This document shows, one piece after another, positions 22,983-31,659 of a stretch of 64,000 nucleotides of DNA. The DNA comes from CANLBN01 sp050633525 (GTDB taxonomy: Bacteria > Pseudomonadota > Gammaproteobacteria > Pseudomonadales > Cellvibrionaceae). The notes under the pieces were generated by a model. It was not told the DNA's origin, ran no database searches, and worked only from the letters and a program-made list of their open reading frames with translations. The position numbers and the translations under genes were made by a program. Position 1 is the stretch's first letter. Every line of letters begins with the position of its first letter. Location: positions 1-64,000 of the forward strand of contig JBOEGR010000018.1 of assembly GCA_050633525.1 (NCBI GenBank), in the 5' to 3' direction.

Positions 22983-24509
22983 TTAGCCTTTTACAAATTC
23001 GCGAAAGCGAACGAGCTCGGTTAAACGATAACCAGTATAACGACCTAATAATAGCGTTACAGCAAGGATAACCAGTAACAGTTCAGGGAAAACAAAAAAC
23101 AGATGGCGAATAAATTCAATATTCATTAAACCATAACAAGCAGCAGCAACCAGTAAGGTGCCCGCCCCTTGCTTTAAGGCTTCGTTGCCGCCCCGCTCTT
23201 CCCATACAACATTCATCCGTTCGATTGTCATTACAATGATAACCATTGGGAAAAGCGCGAGTGATAAACCAATACCAATACCTAATTTATAACTCAATAA
23301 ACTAATAATTCCCATAAACAATAAAACAACGATCATTACAGACCCTAGCCTAGGGACCATCAATAGCTTTAACTGCTCAAAATAAAATCGAGCCGCGAGA
23401 CCTATGCAAGTAATCATAGAAAATAAAATCAAGCCAGCGACTAACTGCGTTTCTCTGAATGAAATAGCGATCAATATTGGCATAAACGTTCCAAATGTTT
23501 GAAAACCAATAATATTTCTTAGAAAGATGAGCAATAACACACCTATAGGGATGGCTAACAACAAACGATATACATTTTGAGTCGCCAAGGGCAGATTGAA
23601 AAAGGAATATTCACCAATCCAATGGCCTTTTGTATTGTCGCCCAAGTAGCTTAGCGGGGAAATATACTTTGGCTGTACAGTTACATTCGCCATTAAGTCT
23701 TTACCGCCTTCGAGAGTGGCTATATCAGTCTCTTCGCCCTCCCACAAAATTAACACTTCACTCTTATCCACTAATGAAGCTGTTTTTAAATCAAACAGTT
23801 CCCATTCATTCCCATCCAAAAAAACCTGCAGCCAACTTTTAAGTTGTTTATTCGAACCTTCTTGTAGGGTAACGCCATGCACAATATCAGAAGATATTTC
23901 TGACATAGCCAACAAATAGTAAGCTAACAATAATTTATTATATGATCGAGCACCTTCTTGCTCAGGTACCAAAAGGTCAAAATCATCCATTTTGTCAGAT
24001 GGCTGACTAATTTTCTTCAACAACTGTAGTACAAAGCTCTCATTGTCAGCCGAAATTGCTTTGATATCTTTAATTAAATCATTACCTATGCGGATTTGCT
24101 TATCGTCGTAAGGTAAAAGAAAGCCTTCTGGCCTTTGTTTTCTAGAACCAAAAACATTAACGGGTTGGACAACCGCTTGATAAAATAAAGTTTGGGGGCC
24201 ATTTGCCTTACGAGTAGTCCACACTGACTTTCGATTTGGCTCACCCTTAAATTGGGTCACACCATATTTTCCAGCATAAAAAATTTCGTCACGAATTAAA
24301 TATTCATTAGAATCTTTAGGAATATTTAAACTTAACTTGACAGGGTCATCAACAGCTGTAAAGTCCAACTTTGTTTCCACATGCCAAAAGAGAGTACTTG
24401 TATTCGGCATGAGTGGAAAATTAAGGTAGTGAAGCTTATAAAAAAAGATAGAAAAGCCAATAAAAAACAACATGGCCACTAAAAATATGAGATGTTTAGA
24501 TTTTTTCAT
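22983..24509 (-). CDS. Inactive transglutaminase fused to seven-helix membrane protein
   Basis: This 508-residue protein has one N-terminal membrane segment (about residues 6-28), a large periplasmic region of ~280 residues resembling an inactive transglutaminase domain, and a C-terminal block of about seven membrane segments (from ~315 to 490), including FGTFMPILIAISFRETQ. This architecture is known next to RimK-related ligases and retropepsin-like proteases. The gene sits between those two, so the three probably work together at the inner membrane on an envelope or osmotic-response pathway; the mechanism is not clear from sequence. Confidence 0.85.
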   Translation of the reverse strand: MKKSKHLIFLVAMLFFIGFSIFFYKLHYLNFPLMPNTSTLFWHVETKLDFTAVDDPVKLSLNIPKDSNEYLIRDEIFYAGKYGVTQFKGEPNRKSVWTTRKANGPQTLFYQAVVQPVNVFGSRKQRPEGFLLPYDDKQIRIGNDLIKDIKAISADNESFVLQLLKKISQPSDKMDDFDLLVPEQEGARSYNKLLLAYYLLAMSEISSDIVHGVTLQEGSNKQLKSWLQVFLDGNEWELFDLKTASLVDKSEVLILWEGEETDIATLEGGKDLMANVTVQPKYISPLSYLGDNTKGHWIGEYSFFNLPLATQNVYRLLLAIPIGVLLLIFLRNIIGFQTFGTFMPILIAISFRETQLVAGLILFSMITCIGLAARFYFEQLKLLMVPRLGSVMIVVLLFMGIISLLSYKLGIGIGLSLALFPMVIIVMTIERMNVVWEERGGNEALKQGAGTLLVAAACYGLMNIEFIRHLFFVFPELLLVILAVTLLLGRYTGYRLTELVRFREFVKG

Positions 24510-24514
24510 AATAA

Positions 24515-24991
24515 TTAACAGTTAGGTTTTGCAGTATATTGTTTAGACACATCAATTAAAAAATTACCATCTAAGTATGTGCGTCCTATTAACATAGGAT
24601 AATTTAAAATACTTCGATCTATTAAATTAACCTCCACATCACGAAGTATATTCCCGATACAGATACCAACAATAATCACAGGTCGTTCTTGGGATATGCC
24701 ATTGTGCCGTTTAATTTTGGCTATCCGTGCAACCGGAGCACTCAGAGAAATCGTTTCTCCCTTTTTTCCTACCGTATCAAATGAAACCCATTCCTTATTG
24801 TTTTGCTGATAGCGTTTTATATTAAGCGCATGCAAGGAGCTATTTTTAGCACCACTATCAATTTTTGCTTTCAACTCCAGCCCTTTTGTTGGCAAAGAAA
24901 CCGTTTCATAGATACCAACAACTTGCTTTGCATAAGAAGGGAGAGAAGAACATAAGAATATTGAGGCAACAACAGAAATAATTTTTTTCAT
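24515..24991 (-). CDS. Retropepsin-like 'ATP-dependent zinc protease' family protein
   Basis: This 158-residue protein has a signal peptide (about 1-21, ending SYA) and the family motif AKIDSGAKNSSLHA (about 43-56), where DSGA is the aspartyl-protease active site. A later MLIGRTYL block is typical of these proteins. The family is named zinc protease in databases, but the motif is that of a retropepsin-like aspartic protease. It is the first gene of the leftward operon with the 7TM protein and ATP-grasp ligase. Confidence 0.85.
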   Translation of the reverse strand: MKKIISVVASIFLCSSLPSYAKQVVGIYETVSLPTKGLELKAKIDSGAKNSSLHALNIKRYQQNNKEWVSFDTVGKKGETISLSAPVARIAKIKRHNGISQERPVIIVGICIGNILRDVEVNLIDRSILNYPMLIGRTYLDGNFLIDVSKQYTAKPNC

Positions 24992-25015
24992 GTGGAATCC
25001 ATTTAACTATCGAAT

Positions 25016-25043
25016 TTACTGAATCGGGCTTACTGAATCAGGC
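25016..25043. repeat. Two tandem 14-bp repeats
   Basis: TTACTGAATCGGGC (25016-25029) is followed directly by TTACTGAATCAGGC (25030-25043), with one base different. They lie just upstream of the zinc protease-like gene and downstream of the nitroreductase gene. Confidence 0.6.
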
Positions 25044-25107
25044 TTATTGGTGATATGGACCTTATCAAAGCCACTGATTGACAGGCTTTTTTATTGTTAG
25101 TTCATTA

Positions 25108-25671
25108 TCATGACGGCCAGGTTTGAACTTTAACTTCAAGATCTTTATCTCTCAATTGACGAGCATCAGAACAAGGCTGACCAAGATACAGATAGCCTAC
25201 GATAGACTCATTACTCTTTAAACCCAAGCCTTGCTTAACAATGGGATTATAGGCTAAAGCACCCGTACGCCAATAGGCACCAATATCTAAAGCATAAGCG
25301 GCATTAATCATATTTTGAACGGCTGCTGCGGCCGTTAGTTGTTGCTCGATTTCAGGCACTTTAGGGTGTGACTCACAGCAAGCAATGGCCACCACAATCA
25401 TCGGGGCTCTAAAGGGTAAATTCTCTATACGTTCAAGTTGCTCTAAACTGAGAGCCGCATCAGCTTGAAGAGAAGCACTTCGGTAAAGCGCCCCCAAAGC
25501 CGCTAGACTCTCCTGACCTGAAATAGTTAAAAATCGATAGGGCTTCAACATAGCATGATCAGCTGCCCTAGCCGCGACCTTAAATAAGATATCCAACTCT
25601 TCCTGCGACGGTGCAGGGCCTTGTAAGCGGGCGCAGGAGACGCGTGTTGTTAATGCATCAATTGCATTCAT
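25108..25671 (-). CDS. Nitroreductase family protein, YdjA-like
   Basis: The ATG at 25671 is preferred over an upstream one because AAGG lies 9 bases before it and the family starts at this point; this gives 187 residues. The N-terminus has ALTTRVSCARLQGPAPSQEEL, with the Arg and Ser residues that hold FMN in YdjA-type flavoproteins, and later the block IGAYWRTGALAYNPIVKQGLG. It would use FMN and NAD(P)H to reduce nitro compounds or quinones in the cytoplasm. A Trp in GAYWRTG is conserved in YdjA. Single gene. Confidence 0.85.
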   Translation of the reverse strand: MNAIDALTTRVSCARLQGPAPSQEELDILFKVAARAADHAMLKPYRFLTISGQESLAALGALYRSASLQADAALSLEQLERIENLPFRAPMIVVAIACCESHPKVPEIEQQLTAAAAVQNMINAAYALDIGAYWRTGALAYNPIVKQGLGLKSNESIVGYLYLGQPCSDARQLRDKDLEVKVQTWPS

Positions 25672-25920
25672 AGTTAACTGCCTTAACATTCTAACTAGTA
25701 AGCCTCATTATTGAAGCCTATGTGGTTTATTTTATTGATTTTACTGCTATTATTTAACTGTGCTCATTAGCTATATACTAACACTAGTCTATTAACAACA
25801 ATGAAATGGCGACATGCTGGATGACCGCTTTGTTAGCGTCTTATTTTATAAGAACTCACCCAGTCACTATATCCTATAATCCTATACAAACGCCCTACAA
25901 ATGCACTTTTTGATTTAATT

Positions 25921-27315
25921 ATGTACTATCCCGTTGTAGAAAAAGCAGCATTCAAAGAACTTAAGCCTCAATACCAATATTATTTTAGAGTATTGCTGAC
26001 TTTCTCTGCCAGTGCGGCCCTGATCGCTAATGATTTAGCGGGTAAAAAAGGGCTTGATTTTAGCTCCCTCATTATTGCTTTTATCTTACTCGCTTATTGT
26101 GGTTTGACCTACTGGTTAGTACTCCTGCGTATGGAGAACAAGACCATCAATGCGACTTGGCTGGCCATTGCTGATGGCTTTGTCATCTCCCTAGCAATTT
26201 CAGAGCTAGATTATACGCCGTGGCCAAGCCTACTATTAGTGACCTTATTACAATTTAATGCCTTATCCCAAGGCGGCGTCAAGCAATGGCTTGAAATGAA
26301 CATTGGCGTTCTCTTGGGCCTATTGATTGGATTCTTTTTATTTAGTAACCAAGAGATTAGCTACGAAAGCAATAGCACACTCAATACGGTGATTATGATA
26401 GGTGCATTTGCCTATCTCTGCCTCTACGGCGCTTACTCTTACAACTACCAGCAACAGCTACTCGATTCTAATCGAACACTTCAAGAAGACAGTGAAACAT
26501 TTAGAACACACGCTTATAAGCTATCACGCTATTTGCCCGCACCGGTCACCGCCATGCTCAAGGGGCAAAGCTCAGACTTAGAAACTGAGCGCAAACGCAT
26601 TACCGTATTTTTCTCTGATATTGTTGGTTTTACTGAACTCAGTGAAGAATTAGAGGCCGAAACACTCACAGAGCTTCTCAATAGTTACTTGTCAGAGATG
26701 AGTAAGGTCGCGAATCAATTTAATGGCACCGTCGATAAATTTATGGGCGACGCTATTATGGTGTTATTTGGTGATGATAACGAAACATCACAAGGCATTA
26801 AAAAAGACGCTATACAATGTGTTGCGATGGCCATCGAGATGACCAAACGCATGCGTGAATTACAACCCCAGTGGTCTGAATTAGGGATCAAAAAACCCTT
26901 GCAGATACGCATCGGCATAAACTCCGGTTACTGTACTGTGGGTACTTTTGGTACTAATAAAAATCTAGACTACACCGCACTTGGAGCACACGTTAACTTA
27001 GCGAGCCGTTTAGAGTCGGCAGGCAAACCAGGCAATATTCTTATTTCTCATGAAACCTGGTCACTCATTAAAGATGTTATTTTATGTCGCGATAAAGGAC
27101 AGATTAAAGCAAAAGGATTCTCCTACCCTATACAAGTATATGAAGTAGTCGATCACCGTAAAGATTTAGGTAGCAACCAGAGTTATCTTTCTCAAACGAT
27201 GGAAGGCTTTTCGCTCCACCTTGATTTAGAAAAAGTCAAAAATTACGAAAAAGAACAGGTGGTGGATAGCCTAAAAATTGCCATCAAGAAACTCATCGAC
27301 AAAAATATTCGCTAG
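25921..27315 (+). CDS. Membrane adenylate cyclase, class III
   Basis: This 464-residue protein has about six membrane segments (residues about 25-170), a short linker and a C-terminal class III cyclase domain (about 222-420). Catalytic residues are in place: metal-binding Asp233 (FFSDIVGFT) and Asp277 (KFMGDAIMV), purine-specifying Lys273 and Asp350 (DYTALG), and transition-state Asn359 and Arg363 (NLASRLES). The Lys/Asp pair points to ATP, so cyclic AMP is the likely product. The stop codon lies in a perfect hairpin shared with the converging queF gene. Confidence 0.9.
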   Translation: MYYPVVEKAAFKELKPQYQYYFRVLLTFSASAALIANDLAGKKGLDFSSLIIAFILLAYCGLTYWLVLLRMENKTINATWLAIADGFVISLAISELDYTPWPSLLLVTLLQFNALSQGGVKQWLEMNIGVLLGLLIGFFLFSNQEISYESNSTLNTVIMIGAFAYLCLYGAYSYNYQQQLLDSNRTLQEDSETFRTHAYKLSRYLPAPVTAMLKGQSSDLETERKRITVFFSDIVGFTELSEELEAETLTELLNSYLSEMSKVANQFNGTVDKFMGDAIMVLFGDDNETSQGIKKDAIQCVAMAIEMTKRMRELQPQWSELGIKKPLQIRIGINSGYCTVGTFGTNKNLDYTALGAHVNLASRLESAGKPGNILISHETWSLIKDVILCRDKGQIKAKGFSYPIQVYEVVDHRKDLGSNQSYLSQTMEGFSLHLDLEKVKNYEKEQVVDSLKIAIKKLIDKNIR

Positions 27316-27340
27316 TCGTTTACGACTAGCGAATATTTTA
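27301..27340. terminator. Bidirectional terminator containing both stop codons
   Basis: A 17-bp perfect stem (27302-27318 with 27323-27339) encloses a TTTA loop and ends in A-run/T-run arms, so it can terminate both strands. The stop of the cyclase (27313-27315) and the stop of queF (27338-27340) both fall within or at the edge of it. Confidence 0.85.
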
Positions 27341-28165
27341 CTGGCGACTAGTACGCAACCCTAGGCTTGAGAGACCACTGTTAAGCACGTTAGTGCGCAA
27401 GGGGTTAATATCCAAGCCGCCTCTTCGTGTATAACGAGCATATACGGTAAGTTGAGTAGGCTGACAATATTGTTGAATATCACAAAACAATCTCTCAACA
27501 CAATTTTCATGAAAATCTTGATGATCACGAAATGAAATAAGATAAGCTAACAAACTAGCCTTATCAATTTTAGCCCCACTATATTCAAAGAAAACGGTTG
27601 CCCAATCGGGCTGATCCGTCACTGGGCAATTGGTTTTCAGCAAATGACTATAAACCATTTCGTTTGTCACTGCTTTATGTGTATCAACCTTAAGCAATAA
27701 TGGATTAGGCTGATAATCAGTAATACTAACATCAAGATCATCGATACATTGACCCGGCAAACTGGCAATATTCAAGGCATTGGCATCCGTAGCAGGGTAA
27801 AACACCAAACGGCAAGGCTTACCTGATGCCATACTTAAATCTGCCTGCATACGCTGTATCACTTCTTGTTCGCTCGCAAATTGTGTTTGATTAAATGAAT
27901 TTAGATACAGTTTAAATGACTTCGATTCGACAATATTAGGGGAGTCGTAATCAAAGAAAAACTCCGCCAAACGTATGTGTGGTTTACCTTGTTTATCCAA
28001 CCAAGAAATTTCATAAGCACTCCAACAGTCTTCCCCCTTAAAAGGCAATGATGCTCCCAAGTGAAGTTGCTGACGCGCCTCTGCTCGCACAACAGGGAAA
28101 AGTAAATCGGGATCATACTGATTAGTGTAAACCGTTTGCTGACCTAGAGGGATTGATGGTTTCAT
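27338..28165 (-). CDS. queF: NADPH-dependent 7-cyano-7-deazaguanine reductase
   Basis: This 275-residue protein is the long, two-domain type of QueF. It contains the catalytic cysteine in KTNCPVTDQPDW and the downstream FHENCVERLF, and an N-terminal half with ESKSFKLYLNSFNQTQF. It reduces preQ0 to preQ1 using NADPH, a step of queuosine biosynthesis for tRNA. The length and the catalytic Cys and Asp fit the family. It faces the cyclase gene across a shared terminator, and the ABC permease lies upstream in the same direction. Confidence 0.95.
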   Translation of the reverse strand: MKPSIPLGQQTVYTNQYDPDLLFPVVRAEARQQLHLGASLPFKGEDCWSAYEISWLDKQGKPHIRLAEFFFDYDSPNIVESKSFKLYLNSFNQTQFASEQEVIQRMQADLSMASGKPCRLVFYPATDANALNIASLPGQCIDDLDVSITDYQPNPLLLKVDTHKAVTNEMVYSHLLKTNCPVTDQPDWATVFFEYSGAKIDKASLLAYLISFRDHQDFHENCVERLFCDIQQYCQPTQLTVYARYTRRGGLDINPLRTNVLNSGLSSLGLRTSRQ

Positions 28166-28193
28166 TATGCTATGAGTCTTTTACTGTAAAAAA

Positions 28194-28967
28194 TTAAGAG
28201 CGTAAACGAGTACCGTGGGCTAATAAGTACAAGCACACAACGGTAAATAAAAAGATAAAAAAGATCACCCCCATAAAGGCCGAGGCAATATTAATATCTG
28301 ATATACCCAATATACCGTAGCGAAATGCATTCACCATATACAGTATGGGGTTCAATTTAGAAATACCTTGCCAAAACTCAGGCAATAAACTAATAGAGTA
28401 AAAAACGCCGCCCAAATAAGTCAGTGGCGTTAATACAAAGGTGGGGACAATTGAAATATCATCAAACGTTTTTGCAAAAACGGCATTAAAAAAACCGGCT
28501 AACGCAAACACCACCGATGTAAGAAAGACGATTGCGATAGTGACAGGAAGGTTATGAATACTTAGATCAGTAAACAATAAAGAAACCAAAGTCACGATAA
28601 AGCCTACCAACAAGCCTCTAGTCACGCCACCCAGAACATAACCAAATAAGATGATGTAATTGGGTGTAGGTGATACCAATACCTCTTCGATACTCTTTTG
28701 AAATTTAACACCAAAAAACGAACTCACAACATTGCTATAGGAGTTAGTGATGATCGACATCATAATCAAACCCGGCACTACAAACTCCATATAACTAAAG
28801 CCGTCCATCTGCCCAATGCGAGAACCGATTAAGGTACCAAAAATCACAAAGTACAGTGACATAGTGATCACAGGGGGCAATAGGGTTTGAACCCAAATAC
28901 GTGTAAAGCGAACAATTTCTTTTCTAACGATGGTACTCAGTGCGATCCACTGTTGCTGTAAGGTCAT
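28194..28967 (-). CDS. ABC-2 type permease, YadH-like
   Basis: This 257-residue membrane protein has about six hydrophobic segments and the ABC-2 permease pattern, with FVVPGLIMMSIITNSYSNVVSSFFGVKFQKSI near residues 63-94 and a SLLPEFWQGISKLNPILYMVNAFRYG block. It would form the channel of an inner-membrane exporter with the ATPase encoded next to it. The start overlaps the ATPase stop by 4 bases. The substrate of YadGH-type exporters is not known to me. Confidence 0.88.
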   Translation of the reverse strand: MTLQQQWIALSTIVRKEIVRFTRIWVQTLLPPVITMSLYFVIFGTLIGSRIGQMDGFSYMEFVVPGLIMMSIITNSYSNVVSSFFGVKFQKSIEEVLVSPTPNYIILFGYVLGGVTRGLLVGFIVTLVSLLFTDLSIHNLPVTIAIVFLTSVVFALAGFFNAVFAKTFDDISIVPTFVLTPLTYLGGVFYSISLLPEFWQGISKLNPILYMVNAFRYGILGISDINIASAFMGVIFFIFLFTVVCLYLLAHGTRLRS

Positions 28968-29914
28968 ACTGCTTTTTCCTCTGAGCTTTCTGCACTCGAA
29001 TTTTCAACCAATGAGACAAATAATTCCTCTAAGCGATTACTTTTATTACGCATACTCGTCACGTGAATATTGCCCTTGCTTAAGCAAGTAAAAACATCAT
29101 TAAGAGAATGCCCTTTATGTACCTCTACTTCCAAGGTATGACTATCACGCAAGGTTGTTTGACACTCATCTAAAACTGGAGCCTGTAGCAATTCATCTTG
29201 CAAATCGAAAATAAAGACCTCTTTATCCAAGCGCTGTAACAATTCTTTTACACTCGTATTTTCAACAATATTGCCTTGATCGATAATGGCAACATTACGG
29301 CAGAGGCTTTCTGCTTCTTCAAGGTAATGCGTCGTTAAGATAATGGTTGTGCCTTGCTCATTAATTTCCCTTAAAAATTGCCACATCGAACGACGTAATT
29401 CAATATCTACACCTGCCGTTGGCTCATCAAGGATAAGCAATTTGGGCTCATGTACAAGTGCGCGCGCAATCATCAAACGGCGCTTCATCCCACCCGATAA
29501 ACTACGAGAGGGGCTATGGCGCTTTTCCCATAAACCTAATTTGCGTAAATATTTTTCTGCACGTTCCTCGGACAAAGCCCTCGGCAAACCGTAATAACCA
29601 CCTTGGTTAATGACGATATCAATCACTTTTTCAAATTGATTAAAATTGAATTCCTGAGGCACAATACCAATACAGGTTTTTGCTGCGGAAAAATCAGTAT
29701 CGATATCATGGCCGAAAACCTTAACGTTGCCAGAAGATTTAATCGCCAAGGAGCAGATAACGCTAATCGTCGTCGATTTACCAGCGCCATTAGGGCCAAG
29801 CAAGGCAAAAAAATCGCCCTCCTCCACAGATAAATCAATCCCTTTTAGCGCTTGGAAACCATTACTATATTCTTTGAATAAATCCTGGATGGATAAAGCT
29901 AGCGTATTCTTCAT
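28964..29914 (-). CDS. ABC transporter ATPase, YadG-like
   Basis: This 316-residue ATPase has Walker A LGPNGAGKST (about 38-47), signature SLSGGMKRRLMIARAL (about 138-153), Walker B LLILDEPTAGVD (about 158-169) and the switch His in LTTHYLEEAE. It drives the YadH-like permease encoded 4 bases downstream. The C-terminal ~80 residues are an extra regulatory region, common in this group. Confidence 0.9.
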   Translation of the reverse strand: MKNTLALSIQDLFKEYSNGFQALKGIDLSVEEGDFFALLGPNGAGKSTTISVICSLAIKSSGNVKVFGHDIDTDFSAAKTCIGIVPQEFNFNQFEKVIDIVINQGGYYGLPRALSEERAEKYLRKLGLWEKRHSPSRSLSGGMKRRLMIARALVHEPKLLILDEPTAGVDIELRRSMWQFLREINEQGTTIILTTHYLEEAESLCRNVAIIDQGNIVENTSVKELLQRLDKEVFIFDLQDELLQAPVLDECQTTLRDSHTLEVEVHKGHSLNDVFTCLSKGNIHVTSMRNKSNRLEELFVSLVENSSAESSEEKAV

Positions 29915-29926
29915 AGTGTATTCATC

Positions 29927-29940
29927 ATACTCTTGAGTAT
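29927..29940. promoter_or_regulatory. Perfect 14-bp palindrome upstream of yadG-like gene
   Basis: ATACTCTTGAGTAT is a perfect palindrome starting 13 bases before the ATPase start. It has the look of an operator for a dimeric regulator. No partner regulator was identified. Confidence 0.35.
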
Positions 29941-30108
29941 TTCATAGAGAAGTATCATGTGACCTTCGAGGATGCCTATCTTCATAATGTCTGTTTTCAT
30001 GAAGATTCTTAACACCCAAAAGGCCATAAAATCGACAAATAACGTTGAAAAAGACATGGCTTATCACGTAAGGTAGTTACCCTACCTCATCTGGAGACAA
30101 GCTGAACG

Positions 30109-30543
30109 ATGCATTATACGCAATACTTAGCCGATCATGTTGATCTACTTAAACAATTCAAATTTACGATTGCCAAACACCCTCCCTATCAACTGAGCTT
30201 GAGTGAATTAACAGAGGCTGATCAGTCCTTTATGAACACTCTCGACGCACTCTGTGAAGCAAACGAACACACAGAAGAAATCATCCGACAAGGGCAATGG
30301 CTAATTGACCGTATTGTGATGAGTTATGATCACTTATTACCCTTTTTTTCCAGAGACTTAATGTGGTTTTTTGGCGGTAGCAGCCTGCACTATATGTCAG
30401 ATGAAGAAATTCGCTTTTACCAACAGTTAGATGAACTGCGCTATGCGGCTGAAACCCAAAACCGCCCTTTCGATATTATCGAAGCCAAAACCTATCTTAA
30501 CCAACAACTAAATCCTCAACAGGGGAAAGAGCCTTTAGCCTAA
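30109..30543 (+). CDS. PA2817-family protein
   Basis: This 144-residue protein, with a GGAGA ribosome site 11 bases before the ATG, matches the small PA2817 family by its WLIDRIVMSYDHLLPFFSRDLMWFFGG block and the following YMSDEEI stretch. It has no signal peptide. The family is conserved in Pseudomonas-related bacteria; its role is unknown to me. The last codons and stop run into a 19-bp tandem repeat, so the C-terminus may vary between strains. Confidence 0.8.
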   Translation: MHYTQYLADHVDLLKQFKFTIAKHPPYQLSLSELTEADQSFMNTLDALCEANEHTEEIIRQGQWLIDRIVMSYDHLLPFFSRDLMWFFGGSSLHYMSDEEIRFYQQLDELRYAAETQNRPFDIIEAKTYLNQQLNPQQGKEPLA

Positions 30544-30660
30544 TAGATAGCTCTCAGCTTAGTAGAGAGCCTTCAGCTTAATAAAGAGCCGTCAGCCAAA
30601 TAGAGAGCCTTCAGCCAAATAAAGAACCATCAACGAATTAACGGCCTTCAACTCAATAAA
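30529..30660. repeat. Seven tandem 19-bp repeats
   Basis: Seven end-to-end units (six of 19 bases and a last one of 18; consensus like GAGCCTTCAGCTTAATAAA) start inside the last codons of the gene 30109-30543 and fill the gap up to 30660. The first copy supplies the gene's final residues and stop. Confidence 0.85.
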
Positions 30661-30684
30661 GCTTCTACCCACAAATGATGCGAT

Positions 30685-31656
30685 ATGAACACTAAGATTG
30701 TTTTTTTAGACCGAGCGACGATTCCACCGCACATTCAATTTAAAGCCTTAAAACATGCGCATGAATGGCTCAACTACGACTTAAGCTCTACTACAGAGTG
30801 TGTAGATCGTGCTCGACATGCTGATATTATTATCACTAACAAAGTCGTACTAGATGCACAGACCATTGAGCAACTACCTCAATTGAAACACATTGCCGTG
30901 ATTGCAACGGGTTACAATAATATTGATTTAGACAGCTGCCAAGCAAATGGGATCAGCGTCAGTAATACTCCTGAATATTCCATTACCTCAGTGCCTGAAC
31001 ATACCCTTGCTCTTATCTTTGCACTGAGACGTCAGCTATTCGCCTACCAATCCAATGTAAAAAACGGGGCTTGGCAACAGTCACCCTATTTTCATGCCTA
31101 CCTAGGACAAACCTTTGACCTAAAAGGTGCTCGGCTCGGCATTATTGGCGGCGGCAGTCTCGGTAAAGCAACTGCGGCTCTGGCAAAAGCCATTGGCATG
31201 GAGGTCGTTTTTGCCAAACGTAAAAATAGCCCTCCAGATCAAAATAATATGTCATCGGAATATGTCGCGTTTGAAGAATTGATTCGTAGCAGCGATGTCA
31301 TTTCCCTACACTGCTCCTTAAACGAAGAAACGGCTAATATCATCAGCATGCAAGAGCTTCAACAAATGCAGGCTCACACTTTATTGATCAATACCGCACT
31401 TGGTGGCTTGGTAAACGAGGAAGACCTTGCTCAAGCCTTAAAACAAAAGTTAATTGCCGGAGCAGGATTCGATGTCGCCAGCACTGAGCCCTTACAGAGC
31501 AACAACCCCTTGGTTGATATTCTTGATTTGCCTCAATTTATTCTAACCCCCCATATCGCGTGGAGTAGTGACTCCGCACTGCAATGCCAAGCCGATATGG
31601 TGATTGACAATATTGAGCATTTTTTACAAAACAAATCCTATAACAGAGTCGTGTAA
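30685..31656 (+). CDS. D-2-hydroxyacid dehydrogenase lacking catalytic arginine
   Basis: This 323-residue protein is a D-isomer 2-hydroxyacid dehydrogenase of the glycerate dehydrogenase type. It has the NAD-binding loop GIIGGGSLGKA (about 152-162), the later catalytic Glu (STEP) and His (LTPHIAWSS). The motif that normally reads NTARGG instead reads NTALGG: residue 239 is Leu (codon CTT at 31399-31401), where the family has its substrate-binding catalytic Arg. One base change (CGT to CTT) would explain it. The enzyme may be inactive or altered, or this may be a sequencing error. It is followed after 3 bases by the rhomboid gene. Confidence 0.9.
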   Translation: MNTKIVFLDRATIPPHIQFKALKHAHEWLNYDLSSTTECVDRARHADIIITNKVVLDAQTIEQLPQLKHIAVIATGYNNIDLDSCQANGISVSNTPEYSITSVPEHTLALIFALRRQLFAYQSNVKNGAWQQSPYFHAYLGQTFDLKGARLGIIGGGSLGKATAALAKAIGMEVVFAKRKNSPPDQNNMSSEYVAFEELIRSSDVISLHCSLNEETANIISMQELQQMQAHTLLINTALGGLVNEEDLAQALKQKLIAGAGFDVASTEPLQSNNPLVDILDLPQFILTPHIAWSSDSALQCQADMVIDNIEHFLQNKSYNRVV

Positions 31657-31659
31657 GCT

